Below are positions 36,182-44,215 of a stretch of 64,000 nt of DNA, one piece after another. Source of the DNA: Pedobacter suwonensis (GTDB lineage Bacteria; Bacteroidota; Bacteroidia; Sphingobacteriales; Sphingobacteriaceae); NCBI RefSeq assembly GCF_900111825.1, contig NZ_FOJM01000008.1, forward strand, positions 62,001 to 126,000, given 5' to 3'. Numbering within the stretch: the first letter of the stretch is position 1; every line of letters starts with the position of its first letter. Position numbers and translations under genes: made by a program. The notes under the pieces are model-generated. The model ran no database searches. It saw only the letters and a program-made list of their open reading frames with translations, and was not told the origin of the DNA.

Positions 36182-36256
36182 ATGAATTTCAAAAGCCAGA
36201 ATAACCAGAAAAATCATGATAGCTTGATCACAAATAAAAACATATACAGCAGATGA
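36182..36256 (+). CDS. Possible 24-codon leader peptide
   Basis: An ATG at 36182 opens a 24-residue frame (MNFKSQNNQKNHDSLITNK...) whose TGA overlaps the next gene's ATG as ATGA. That overlap is a hallmark of translational coupling. The peptide is hydrophilic with no recognised motif, and it may be chance. Confidence 0.3.
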   Translation: MNFKSQNNQKNHDSLITNKNIYSR

Positions 36257-36519
36257 AAAAAATATTAAAAACGATAGGATTCGGGATATTACTTGGAGCA
36301 GTTGCTTTCTTCACCCCATTTGTGTTTAAATTTATATTGGCTATTATGCTGATCGGTCTAATGTTCAGGACATTTGCCAGTAGAAGACGCCATTATTTCC
36401 ACAGCCGATATAACGGTTTCGAGAATCATTACAGTCCGATTGTGCCAATCGATAACCAGTGGTACAGGCCAAATGTACAAGGTAACGGAATAGTTAACCA
36501 CATTAACATAAATGATTAA
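36253..36519 (+). CDS. Small membrane protein of unknown function
   Basis: The 88-residue protein has one or two membrane-spanning segments at about 6-42 (containing GAVAFFTPFVFKFILAIMLIGLMF), then a basic linker RRRHYFHSRYNG and a polar tail with VNHININD. No known family is recognised. It opens a tight run of small genes: the next starts 5 bp later, followed by the glycosyltransferase fragment and Hsp20, all on the plus strand. This suggests a stress-induced operon, by context only. Confidence 0.6.
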   Translation: MKKILKTIGFGILLGAVAFFTPFVFKFILAIMLIGLMFRTFASRRRHYFHSRYNGFENHYSPIVPIDNQWYRPNVQGNGIVNHININD

Positions 36520-36524
36520 CCGCC

Positions 36525-36755
36525 ATGAGAACATTTAGAATATTACTGGCATTGGCTGTTGCCGCAGGAACTTTTTACAGCTTAAATGCACTGGCTGTTC
36601 AATATGGGTACCGAGATCGGTTAGATTTTAAAAACAGGCATTACCATGGGGATTGTAATCACGGGCAACACAGCAAGCGTAGCTTCAGCCATCATCGCAT
36701 GCCAATGGCCGATACCATTGTCCCGACAGATAGTACAAACAATTTAGATAGATAA
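36525..36755 (+). CDS. Small exported His-rich protein
   Basis: The 76-residue protein has an N-terminal hydrophobic segment (about 4-27) that looks like an uncleaved signal or anchor, then a polar region with many histidines (RHYHGDCNHGQHSKRSFSHHRMP, about 38-60) and a cysteine. Such clusters can bind metal ions, but nothing here proves it. It belongs to the same tight operon and is followed after 4 bp by the glycosyltransferase fragment. Confidence 0.6.
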   Translation: MRTFRILLALAVAAGTFYSLNALAVQYGYRDRLDFKNRHYHGDCNHGQHSKRSFSHHRMPMADTIVPTDSTNNLDR

Positions 36756-36759
36756 GCTG

Positions 36760-37149
36760 ATGTCAAAAATACTTTTTTTAAGCGATCCATCTCAAGCCGA
36801 TGTTAGTCCGATTTTGGGTATGGCAAATGAAATGGTTACTAAGGGAGAGCAAGTCACTTTCTTCAGTTCAGATGAATTTAAGGAACCTATAGAACAAATC
36901 GGCGCAGACTTTAAGGCATATAATCGGGAGTTGAATTTTTTTCGGGCAGGGCGGACTCTTAATGAAGAAAAACCCAAATCAGGATTGATCAGTGCATTGC
37001 TGGAACCGATGAAATTTATTGATGACATTTTGGTTCAGTTAAGGGGTTTGAAATTTGATTATGCCGTTTTCTCACCCTCTTATCCCTATGCAAATATCAT
37101 TACACAGTTGTTGGATATCCCGAAAACAGAACAGATAGCCTACCATTAA
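36760..37149 (+). CDS. N-terminal fragment of an MGT-type glycosyltransferase
   Basis: The 129-residue protein begins SKILFLSDPSQADVSPILGMANEMVTKGEQVTFFSS, the N-terminal Rossmann half of macrolide-type (GT1/UGT) glycosyltransferases, which are about 390-430 residues long. Here the frame stops at TAA 37147-37149 after about 30% of that length. The C-terminal donor-nucleotide domain is not visible in any frame before Hsp20. It may be a remnant or a repurposed single domain. The start ATG is well spaced from the preceding gene and the coding frame is clean, so expression is possible. Confidence 0.65.
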   Translation: MSKILFLSDPSQADVSPILGMANEMVTKGEQVTFFSSDEFKEPIEQIGADFKAYNRELNFFRAGRTLNEEKPKSGLISALLEPMKFIDDILVQLRGLKFDYAVFSPSYPYANIITQLLDIPKTEQIAYH

Positions 37150-37202
37150 GATTGGCTCAGGCCGACGAATTAACAGAATAATAAACAATTAAAATAAATA
37201 AA

Positions 37203-37655
37203 ATGTACAACGAACATAGATGCCATTCAGGCAAGATGCATGGCCGTTTTGGCCGGGGAGCTGGCAGGTTTAGCGGACACTTTGGTGGTCCATTTAGTCA
37301 TCACAAACATAGCATGTTTGATCAGGGCTTTAGAAAGGTGCCTGCCAATATAGAAGAAACCGAAAGTAGCTTTATTATTGAGCTTTTTGCGCCTGCTTTG
37401 GTAAAAGAAAACTTAAAGGTAGTAACCAAGGATGACATATTGACCATTTCTTACCAACCTAAAGAAGATGCTGATTCCAGTAAAAAGTATAGTCGTAGAG
37501 AATATAGCAACGGCACTTTCGAAAGGGCTTTCAGCTTAAACAGAAAAGTTTTGGTCGAAAATATCTCGGCCGGTTACACTGATGGAATTTTAAAGGTTAC
37601 CCTACCTAAAAACCCCGAAACGAATACACCAGAGAAAGATATTCTGGTAGACTAA
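37203..37655 (+). CDS. Small heat-shock protein Hsp20/alpha-crystallin
   Basis: The 150-residue protein has a Gly/His-rich N-terminal arm (HGRFGRGAGRFSGHFGG), an alpha-crystallin domain (about 45-140) with the diagnostic DGILKVTLPK (A/GxLxVxxPK) near the end, and a short tail EKDILVD. It holds unfolding proteins in solution. It ends the small-gene run that starts at 36253 with a 53-bp gap before it. A likely terminator follows. Confidence 0.92.
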   Translation: MYNEHRCHSGKMHGRFGRGAGRFSGHFGGPFSHHKHSMFDQGFRKVPANIEETESSFIIELFAPALVKENLKVVTKDDILTISYQPKEDADSSKKYSRREYSNGTFERAFSLNRKVLVENISAGYTDGILKVTLPKNPETNTPEKDILVD

Positions 37656-37675
37656 GTTTCGTCTATTATAATTTC

Positions 37676-37712
37676 AGGCCCCGATTGTTTAGCGCAGTTG
37701 GGGCTATTTTGT
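37676..37712 (+). terminator. Probable terminator after hsp20
   Basis: GCCCC (37678-37682) pairs with GGGGC (37700-37704), with G-T extensions and a loop of about 17 nt, followed by a T-rich run. Confidence 0.55.
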
Positions 37713-37839
37713 TTGCTGAAACAGAGATAAGAAATTACCAGATCATGCCTGGTTGTAATTAAGAAAGCAGAAATTAAATGTAGGTTTGTTATTGGCGGTA
37801 TTTTAAGGTACTTTTGCTAAAAGACATAAACACAATAGA

Positions 37840-39060
37840 TTGAATTTTAACGACTTTAATTTCAACCCCGATTTATACGAAGGCTTAATGGCCATGGGGT
37901 ATAAAAGCGCTACTCCAATACAAGAACAGGCCATTCCGGTAATTTTAGATCATCATGATCTGATTGCCTGCGCGCAAACGGGTACAGGAAAAACGGCCAG
38001 CTACCTCTTGCCCGTAATGGATAAAATCAGTAAAGCTGCTGTTAGACACAACAATACCTTAATTTTGGCGCCAACCAGGGAACTTGCACAACAAATTGAT
38101 TTACAGGTAGAAGCCTTGGCCTATTTTACCAATATCAGTTCATTGGCGGTTTATGGTGGAGGAGATGGTATTGCTTACGAACAGCAAAAACGCTCGATGC
38201 GCGAAGGTGTAGATATTATTATTGCCACTCCGGGTAGGTTAATGGCACATCTATCTTCAGGTGTATTAAAACTGGAACATTTACAGCATTTGATTTTGGA
38301 TGAAGCAGATAGGATGTTGGATATGGGCTTTTACGATGATATTATCCGCATCATTAGCTATCTGCCCAAGAAAAGGCAAACGCTTTTGTTCTCCGCTACC
38401 ATGGCACCGAAGATAAGGACCATGGCAGGCAAGATATTGCACGAACCGAAACAGATTACCATTTCAATTGCTAAACCTGCTGAAGGGATTGACCAACAAG
38501 CCTATAACATTCATGATCAGCAAAAACAGGCTTTATTAACGGAAATTTTCAAAAGCGACCAATACAAGAGCAGTATTATTTTCGCCTCCACAAAAGAAAA
38601 GGTAAAGGCCTTGTATAAGGCTTTTAAGGGTTTAGGCATTAAGGCTGAAGCTTTTCACTCCGATTTGGGGCAAAAAGAACGCGAAGATATTCTCCTGGCC
38701 TTTAAAAACCGTAGATTGCCTATTTTGATCGGAACGGATGTATTGTCGCGCGGAATTGATGTAGAGGGAATCGATCTGGTGATCAATTATGATGTTCCTG
38801 GAGATCCTGCAGATTACGTACACCGCATAGGCCGTACCGCAAGAGCGGCAACAAAAGGTACAGCCATTACGTTGGTTAACGGAAGGGACAAGCGCAAGTT
38901 TGATAATATCGAAAAGTTAATTGAGAAAGCGGTTCCGCGTATGCCACTGCCAGAAAGTATAGCTGCTATGGAAATTACACATGTAGAGGAAAAAAAAACG
39001 CCTCATAAAGGAAAGAAAAAGGTTTGGCACAAAAAGAAAAAGCCGAAACCCTCAGTTTAA
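37840..39060 (+). CDS. DEAD-box ATP-dependent RNA helicase
   Basis: The 406-residue protein has Q motif, Walker A AQTGTGKTA (45-53), DEAD at 154-157, SAT at 185-187, and HRIGRTARA in domain 2. It ends in a lysine-rich tail. The TTG start at 37840 is chosen because MNFNDFNFNP is the usual N-terminus and no ATG fits upstream. It resembles RhlE-type helicases that act in ribosome assembly or cold adaptation. Transcription ends at the clear terminator downstream. Confidence 0.95.
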   Translation: MNFNDFNFNPDLYEGLMAMGYKSATPIQEQAIPVILDHHDLIACAQTGTGKTASYLLPVMDKISKAAVRHNNTLILAPTRELAQQIDLQVEALAYFTNISSLAVYGGGDGIAYEQQKRSMREGVDIIIATPGRLMAHLSSGVLKLEHLQHLILDEADRMLDMGFYDDIIRIISYLPKKRQTLLFSATMAPKIRTMAGKILHEPKQITISIAKPAEGIDQQAYNIHDQQKQALLTEIFKSDQYKSSIIFASTKEKVKALYKAFKGLGIKAEAFHSDLGQKEREDILLAFKNRRLPILIGTDVLSRGIDVEGIDLVINYDVPGDPADYVHRIGRTARAATKGTAITLVNGRDKRKFDNIEKLIEKAVPRMPLPESIAAMEITHVEEKKTPHKGKKKVWHKKKKPKPSV

Positions 39061-39067
39061 AGTATCT

Positions 39068-39103
39068 AAAACGCCATAAGACTGTTCTTATTGGCGTTTT
39101 TCT
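39068..39103 (+). terminator. Strong terminator after the DEAD-box gene
   Basis: AAAACGCCATAAGA (39068-39081) pairs with TCTTATTGGCGTTTT (39086-39100, one bulged T) around loop CTGT, and a T-rich run follows. The next promoter begins 10 bp further on. Confidence 0.85.
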
Positions 39104-39112
39104 TTTATAGAT

Positions 39113-39120
39113 TATCTTTG
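39113..39120 (+). promoter_or_regulatory. -7 element for the AEC transporter
   Basis: TATCTTTG matches TAnnTTTG and lies 9 bp before the start codon, so the transcript is nearly leaderless. TTGG at 39091 is a possible -33 element. Confidence 0.5.
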
Positions 39121-39129
39121 CGCTATTAA

Positions 39130-40041
39130 ATGGCAAATTTTATTCTTATCGGTTTATGCATTTTGGCGGGCATTCTTTTCAGAAAAAGTAAATCGTTGCC
39201 CAAAGATGCACACAAAGGCATCAATGCCTGGATTATTTACGTTGCGCTGCCAGCAGTTTCATTCAAATACCTGCCACACATTGCCTGGACTAAGGACCTG
39301 CTTTTTCCAGCTTTGGCTCCGGTTTGTATCTGGCTATTCGGATGGTTATTCATCACCGTTTACAGCCACATCCGGAACATCAGCAAAGCAAGCTCCGGAG
39401 GTTTAAAATTAACCAGTTCTTTAAGCAATACTTCATTTGTGGGTTTCCCTTTAATTGTAGCCTATTTTAGTGAAAAGGAATTGGGTATCGCCATTATCTG
39501 CGATCAGGTTACTTTTACGCTGCTATCTACCATCGGCATTATTGTAGCCATCCGGTCGTCACAAAATCAAGAATTAAGTGCAAAAATGGTATTGAAAAAG
39601 GTATTAACCTTTCCGCCGCTTATTGGCTGTGTGCTGGCGCTAACGCTGCCGGGTTTCATAGATATTACTTCATTAGATCCATTATTCGAAAAACTAGCGG
39701 CTACAGTTGGCCCACTGGCTTTATTTTCAATAGGTTTACAGTTAAAGTTTGGAGGTTGGTTTAGTGAATGGAAGCATATTGGTTTTGCTTTATTATATAA
39801 ACTGATTTTAGCTCCTTTGGTGGTGATGCTGGTTGCGATAATTTTAGGAATGAGTGGCACCATTACCAGAATAACTATTTTCGAGATGGCCATGCCAACA
39901 TTGTTAACCGCAGGGGTGGTAGCCGATCAGTATAACCTAAATCCAAAACTTTCCAATTTAGTAGTGGGGATCGGCATATTGCTTTCCTTTATTACCACGG
40001 GTTTATGGTGGATGGTACTCACTTATTCGGGGCTGGTATAA
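39130..40041 (+). CDS. AEC-family transporter
   Basis: The 303-residue membrane protein has about ten predicted helices in two inverted halves and no signal peptide. The patterns LTSSLSNTSFVGFPLIVAYF and MAMPTLLTAGVVADQYNLNP match the auxin-efflux-carrier (AEC) family, which exports malate or related acids in bacteria. The substrate here cannot be told. It is a single gene between two terminators. Confidence 0.88.
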   Translation: MANFILIGLCILAGILFRKSKSLPKDAHKGINAWIIYVALPAVSFKYLPHIAWTKDLLFPALAPVCIWLFGWLFITVYSHIRNISKASSGGLKLTSSLSNTSFVGFPLIVAYFSEKELGIAIICDQVTFTLLSTIGIIVAIRSSQNQELSAKMVLKKVLTFPPLIGCVLALTLPGFIDITSLDPLFEKLAATVGPLALFSIGLQLKFGGWFSEWKHIGFALLYKLILAPLVVMLVAIILGMSGTITRITIFEMAMPTLLTAGVVADQYNLNPKLSNLVVGIGILLSFITTGLWWMVLTYSGLV

Positions 40042-40052
40042 ATTTATCTGGT

Positions 40053-40327
40053 TTTTAACCGCAAAGTTTGCAAAGAAATACGCTGAGAACGCGAAGTTAA
40101 TTTGGTTTATCTGGTAAGTTGAAGATTTGCGACGGAAACACAGATTAACACCGAATATTGGAGGTGCCGATGCAACAGAAAAATCGTCTCGACAGAACCG
40201 CAGAGGAGTGGAGAGCCTACCCGGTGGTAGATTGCTTTGCTCCAAACGACCTTGCGGAAGACGCCAAGTGCCCAATGCTTAGTCCGTTGCGCCCTTTGCG
40301 AAAAACATCGCGCCCTTTGCGGTTTAA
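40053..40327. repeat. Dispersed inverted-repeat element (TTAACCGCAAAG family), copy 3
   Basis: TTTTAACCGCAAAG at 40053-40066 faces CTTTGCGGTTTAA at 40315-40327, so a 275-bp block is bounded by inverted copies of one motif. No gene is supported inside; two overlapping minus-strand frames there do not look like protein families. The gap 40042-40330 is otherwise empty. Confidence 0.55.
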
Positions 40328-40330
40328 CTA

Positions 40331-40364
40331 AATAAAAAAGCCGCAAGATTTCTCCAGCGGCTTC
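40331..40364 (-). terminator. Terminator for the C1 peptidase gene
   Basis: On the minus strand GAAGCCGC pairs with GCGGCTTT around TGGAGAAATCTT, followed by a T-run. Confidence 0.8.
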
Positions 40365-40383
40365 TCCAATAGTTTAAGTTTAA

Positions 40384-41577
40384 CTACAAAGCTAATTTCT
40401 TGGCAATTGCAGATGGCATACCTGCTTTGTTTAATAAAATTGCTGTTGTTTTATATTTCACATAGTTTTTAGTTACGTATAAATATCCTTTGTAATCGTT
40501 GCTGGCACCCCAGGAGTTTTTAACGATATAATATTCTTTTCCGGTCTGATCTTTAGCTAAGCCAACAATGTGCATACCATGATCATCAGTTGTTTGATAG
40601 TTATCGAAAGCAAGCTGACGGTTTTCCTGCGTAATTTCCATCTCCGGTTGCGGACCATTAAACATTTCTGCTTTTTGTTTTGCAGTCATTTCAGCAAAAG
40701 GCGTTTGCGGTACAAAGGCTACACCATTTTTCCAGCTGAAGTTTTTTTCGCTAACATCTGTAGCCCAGGCTACTGTATAACCACCTTTCAAAGCGTTATC
40801 AATAATGTCTGTTAGCTCATTCACTTTTACATTATAAACCTGATCAAAAGACCAGTTATCAGGAACCAATAGGGTAAATTTGCTATAAAAAGGATGGTCA
40901 TTGAATGATGAAAGTTCTACATAGTTATCTGGATTTAAGCCCACCACTTCCTGAGCGAAAGTTTTTGGGGTGTACTTTTTGCCATTATAAGTAAAGTTTT
41001 CTGGCACAGCGCCTAAATAAGCATCAATTACGCCTGTATAAGCTTTTAACCAGTTTGGTGTCAACTCGCCGTTTGCATTTTTTACAACAGCTTCTAAAAC
41101 GCCTTTTTCAATATCGCCAAGTTCTGCAGTTTTATTGATTTTAGTACCATAGTTTAACCCGGTGTATACCTCTTGTGGAACTGCACCATATTTTCTGTAC
41201 ATGTTGATTACATCGTGCAAAGCACCGCCATCTCCTAATGAAACCGCACCATGCATGCGCACGTAATTTTTACCTTTTTCTACATAAGCATTACGTGCCG
41301 AAAAAAGCGGAGATAGGGTTACAGGCTGCTTGCCTGCTTTGATCATTTCTGATTCTAAAAAAGAGTTGGTAGAATAGCTCCAGCAAGTACCTGAAGATCC
41401 CTGATTTTGAACCGGGGTATTGGCCAGGTTAATTACTTCTGTAAATTTAAAAGAAGCTGCACTGTTTTCACTTTGGTTGTTTTTTAACGAATTAACGAGA
41501 TTGTCTTGCGCATAAGTCGCCGATATAGATAACGACAAAGCCAAACCAATCACACTGATTTTGGTGTAGTTGATCAT
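40384..41577 (-). CDS. Secreted C1-family cysteine peptidase, bleomycin-hydrolase type
   Basis: The 397-residue protein has a signal peptide (about 1-24, ending AQ) that makes it extracytoplasmic, unlike cytoplasmic PepC. The papain-type active site is intact: QGSSGTCWSYS with nucleophile C65, HGMHIVGLA with H335, and VKNSWGASNDYKGY with N353. The insertions fit the BleH/PepC branch, which trims peptides. Bacteroidota use such secreted peptidases in peptide scavenging. It has its own terminator. Substrate specificity is unknown. Confidence 0.9.
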   Translation of the reverse strand: MINYTKISVIGLALSLSISATYAQDNLVNSLKNNQSENSAASFKFTEVINLANTPVQNQGSSGTCWSYSTNSFLESEMIKAGKQPVTLSPLFSARNAYVEKGKNYVRMHGAVSLGDGGALHDVINMYRKYGAVPQEVYTGLNYGTKINKTAELGDIEKGVLEAVVKNANGELTPNWLKAYTGVIDAYLGAVPENFTYNGKKYTPKTFAQEVVGLNPDNYVELSSFNDHPFYSKFTLLVPDNWSFDQVYNVKVNELTDIIDNALKGGYTVAWATDVSEKNFSWKNGVAFVPQTPFAEMTAKQKAEMFNGPQPEMEITQENRQLAFDNYQTTDDHGMHIVGLAKDQTGKEYYIVKNSWGASNDYKGYLYVTKNYVKYKTTAILLNKAGMPSAIAKKLAL

Positions 41578-41688
41578 TTTTTATGAATAATTAATAATTG
41601 AGCGAATGTAAAAATACTTGTCGATTTAGTACCAAGAGTTTTTGTAATAAATCAATAACATCGGTCATTTTATTGCAACAATGTTGAA

Positions 41689-43116
41689 TTAACATTCTGG
41701 TAAACTGATTGGGATGTTCGTTGCTAACCCGCCATCAGAGGTTTCTTTGTATTTCGCATTCATATCTAAGGCCGTTTCCCACATGGTGTTTACTACGGCA
41801 TCTAAACTTACCTTTGCCTTGTCAGGATTACTTTGTAGTGCCAATTGGCTGGCGGTAATTGCTTTAATGGCTCCCATGGTATTTCTTTCGATGCAAGGAA
41901 TCTGTACCAGACCTCCAATCGGATCGCAGGTTAAGCCCAGGTGGTGTTCCATAGCAATTTCTGCAGCCATTAAGACCTGACGTTGCGAACCGCCTAAACA
42001 CTCAGTTAGGGCTGCCGCAGCCATGGCGGAAGAAACGCCGATTTCGGCCTGACATCCACCCATAGCGGCTGAAATTGTTGCCCCTTTTTTGAAAATACTA
42101 CCAATTTCTGAAGCACAGGCAACAAACTGGATGATTTTTTCTTCGCTATAACCATCGCAAAAGGTGATGAAATATTGTAATACCGCAGGGATTACACCCG
42201 CGGCACCATTGGTAGGAGCGGTTACTACACGGCCAAACGAAGCATTTTCTTCATTAACGGCTAATGCAAAACAGCTTACCCAATCTAAAATATAATTAAA
42301 GCCGTTTCCACCTTTTCTGATGGCTGTTACCCAGCCTGTATAATCTGAATATTCATTTTTGCCAATTAATCGCTTATTTAGTGGAAATGCCCGTCTGGCT
42401 ACGTTTAAGCCTCCCGGTAAAAATCCTGTGGTATGGCATCCACGATAAATACAGTCGCGCATTACGGTAAAGTGCTGTAAAATGCCTTTTTTTGTCTCCG
42501 CTTCGGTACGCCAGGCCAGTTCGTTTTCCATCACAATTTCGCTCACCTTTAAACCGGTAGATAAACACCAATGTAAAAGATCTTTTGCTTTATCTACAGG
42601 AAAGGGAAGGTCTACCTGGACTTTTTTGCTATTGTCTTCGCCTTCTTTTACCACAAAACCACCGCCAATGGAGTAATAGGTTTCTGAAAAAGCTTTTCCA
42701 TCTGTTAAAAACGCCTGAAAAGTAACGGCATTGGGGTGAAATGGTAAACTTTCGGCAAAGAGAAAAAGCAGATCGTTATCGTAATCAAAATCAATAATTA
42801 ATTGATCAGCAAGATTTAATTTTTTATCTCTTTGGATACTTTCGAAGGTAGGGCTAACCGCATCCACATCAAAAGTTACCGGATCTGCGCCTGTTAATCC
42901 CAATAAAATGGCAACATCGGTTCCATGACCTTTGCCTGTTTTGGCTAAAGAACCATACAGCAATATTTTGATGCCTTCAACATTGTTAATCAGGTTGTGC
43001 TGTGTAAGGGAAGCTGTAAATTGCTGGGCAGCCCGCCACGGGCCTAAAGTATGCGAACTGGATGGTCCGATACCAATTTTAAAAATATCGAAAACCGAGA
43101 TTTGTTCCTTGATCAT
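41689..43116 (-). CDS. sdaA: L-serine ammonia-lyase (single chain)
   Basis: The 475-residue protein fuses the beta domain ([19 protein letters not shown]) and the alpha domain with Fe-S cysteines in [14 protein letters not shown] and PCIERN. It converts L-serine to pyruvate and ammonia through a [4Fe-4S] cluster. The single-chain form is usual in Bacteroidota. A full -7 match lies 18 bp upstream of the start. Confidence 0.95.
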   Translation of the reverse strand: MIKEQISVFDIFKIGIGPSSSHTLGPWRAAQQFTASLTQHNLINNVEGIKILLYGSLAKTGKGHGTDVAILLGLTGADPVTFDVDAVSPTFESIQRDKKLNLADQLIIDFDYDNDLLFLFAESLPFHPNAVTFQAFLTDGKAFSETYYSIGGGFVVKEGEDNSKKVQVDLPFPVDKAKDLLHWCLSTGLKVSEIVMENELAWRTEAETKKGILQHFTVMRDCIYRGCHTTGFLPGGLNVARRAFPLNKRLIGKNEYSDYTGWVTAIRKGGNGFNYILDWVSCFALAVNEENASFGRVVTAPTNGAAGVIPAVLQYFITFCDGYSEEKIIQFVACASEIGSIFKKGATISAAMGGCQAEIGVSSAMAAAALTECLGGSQRQVLMAAEIAMEHHLGLTCDPIGGLVQIPCIERNTMGAIKAITASQLALQSNPDKAKVSLDAVVNTMWETALDMNAKYKETSDGGLATNIPISLPEC

Positions 43117-43133
43117 GATGAAAGTTAGTTATA

Positions 43134-43141
43134 CAAAGCTA
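43134..43141 (-). promoter_or_regulatory. -7 element for sdaA
   Basis: The minus strand reads TAGCTTTG, a full TAnnTTTG match, 18 bp before the start codon. Confidence 0.55.
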
Positions 43142-43200
43142 TGATTGTTTATGATTTCGGCTAAATTTATTTTAGGCTGAAAAACGAAAATGTTATATTA

Positions 43201-43532
43201 GTGCAATCTAATCCCAACGCGCCAAAAATGGACTTCAACTATCATGCTCGGGAAATCTACCTAGGCTATTGTCGTGCCAGCTCAGGTAAAAGATTTGCTG
43301 ATGATGTCATCGACCTGATTATTTCTACATTTTTCTTTTTGGTATTGACATCTGTATCGGAATTCTTTTGTCTGGAACTTTAGATGGAATCAATGATCTT
43401 GTAAACCGGTTGGTTGTGATGGTTTATTATGGCTTTGTAATGTGTTTAACAGAAGCTGTTTCACGTGGATCAATCCGAAAACTTAGTACAGGAGCCAAAG
43501 CCGTAAACTTAGATATTAGCTGTTTGACTCAC
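43201..43532 (+). pseudogene. Decayed RDD-family membrane protein
   Basis: In frame 1, GTG 43201 reads to ASSGKRFADDVIDLIISTF, a typical RDD-domain start (R-F-x-D-x-x-I-D) and first helix, then stops at 43381-43383. In the other frame the sequence continues as GIDICIGILLSG...VYYGFVMCLTEAVSRGSIRKLSTGAKAVNLD, the second helix and the GK-type motif with G to R change. A one-base indel in the T-rich tract near 43331-43345 explains the split. The C-terminal part beyond the motif is missing because the 3' end of mgtC lies there on the other strand. The RDD assignment is from pattern only. Confidence 0.55.
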
Positions 43533-44192
43533 TTAAAAATCAAACTCAATAATATCTTCATCTTTAAGCATTCGCTCTACAAATTTCTGGTGGTTTTGCG
43601 GTGTGCCGGTAGCCGTCCAGTTTCCGGTAATAATATTGTTTACCAGCTGATGCTTGCCACGTTGGGGTTTCAGTTTGCTTTCCCTAAAAACTTCTTCGTA
43701 ACTTTCTAAATCGCCGTGTGTATGTTGTTTTTTAACAATACGGTAAATCCTTTTGGTAAAGCGCCGGTCGCCAATTTCTTCTAAAAAAGGGAAGATGATC
43801 AAAGCCAGCATCACCACGGCGGTAACACCAATGGCTTGTTCATAATAACCAGAACCTACTGCCATGCCAATGGCGGCCACGATCCAGATGATACAGGCTG
43901 TGGTAAGGCCTTTAACGCGGTTTTCTTCCTTAAAAATTACGCCAGCACCAAGAAAGCCAATGCCTGTAACAATATTCGAAGCAATCCTATCTTGGCTGGT
44001 AGGGCCTATTTTGATGGATAAAATAGTAAAAAGGGTTGCGCCTAAACCAATCATCATCATGGTTTTTAATCCGGCAGACTTACTTCTGTATTCGCGTTCT
44101 GCTCCAATTATACCGCAAAGTAGAGTTGCCAATAAAAATTTATTGATTTCACTTTGGGTAATGAAATGGTTTTGATCTATAATTTCATTCAT
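43533..44192 (-). CDS. MgtC/SapB-family membrane protein
   Basis: The 219-residue protein has four to five membrane helices in its first 140 residues, with the MgtC signature LLCGIIGAEREYRSKSAGLKTMMMIGLGATLFTIL and GLTTACIIWIVAAIGMAVGSGYY. The C-terminal cytoplasmic domain has an ACT-like look. In Salmonella MgtC affects F-type ATPase and survival at low Mg2+, while SapB is less studied. The role here is unknown. It follows the PorP-like gene with a 23-bp gap, both minus strand. Confidence 0.9.
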   Translation of the reverse strand: MNEIIDQNHFITQSEINKFLLATLLCGIIGAEREYRSKSAGLKTMMMIGLGATLFTILSIKIGPTSQDRIASNIVTGIGFLGAGVIFKEENRVKGLTTACIIWIVAAIGMAVGSGYYEQAIGVTAVVMLALIIFPFLEEIGDRRFTKRIYRIVKKQHTHGDLESYEEVFRESKLKPQRGKHQLVNNIITGNWTATGTPQNHQKFVERMLKDEDIIEFDF

Positions 44193-44215
44193 CGCCTTTT
44201 GTTATCAACGGCAAA

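Noticed and set aside
43368-43709. A 113-residue plus-strand gene.
   Set aside because: Its first half is the second part of the RDD remnant, and its second half is antisense to the end of mgtC.
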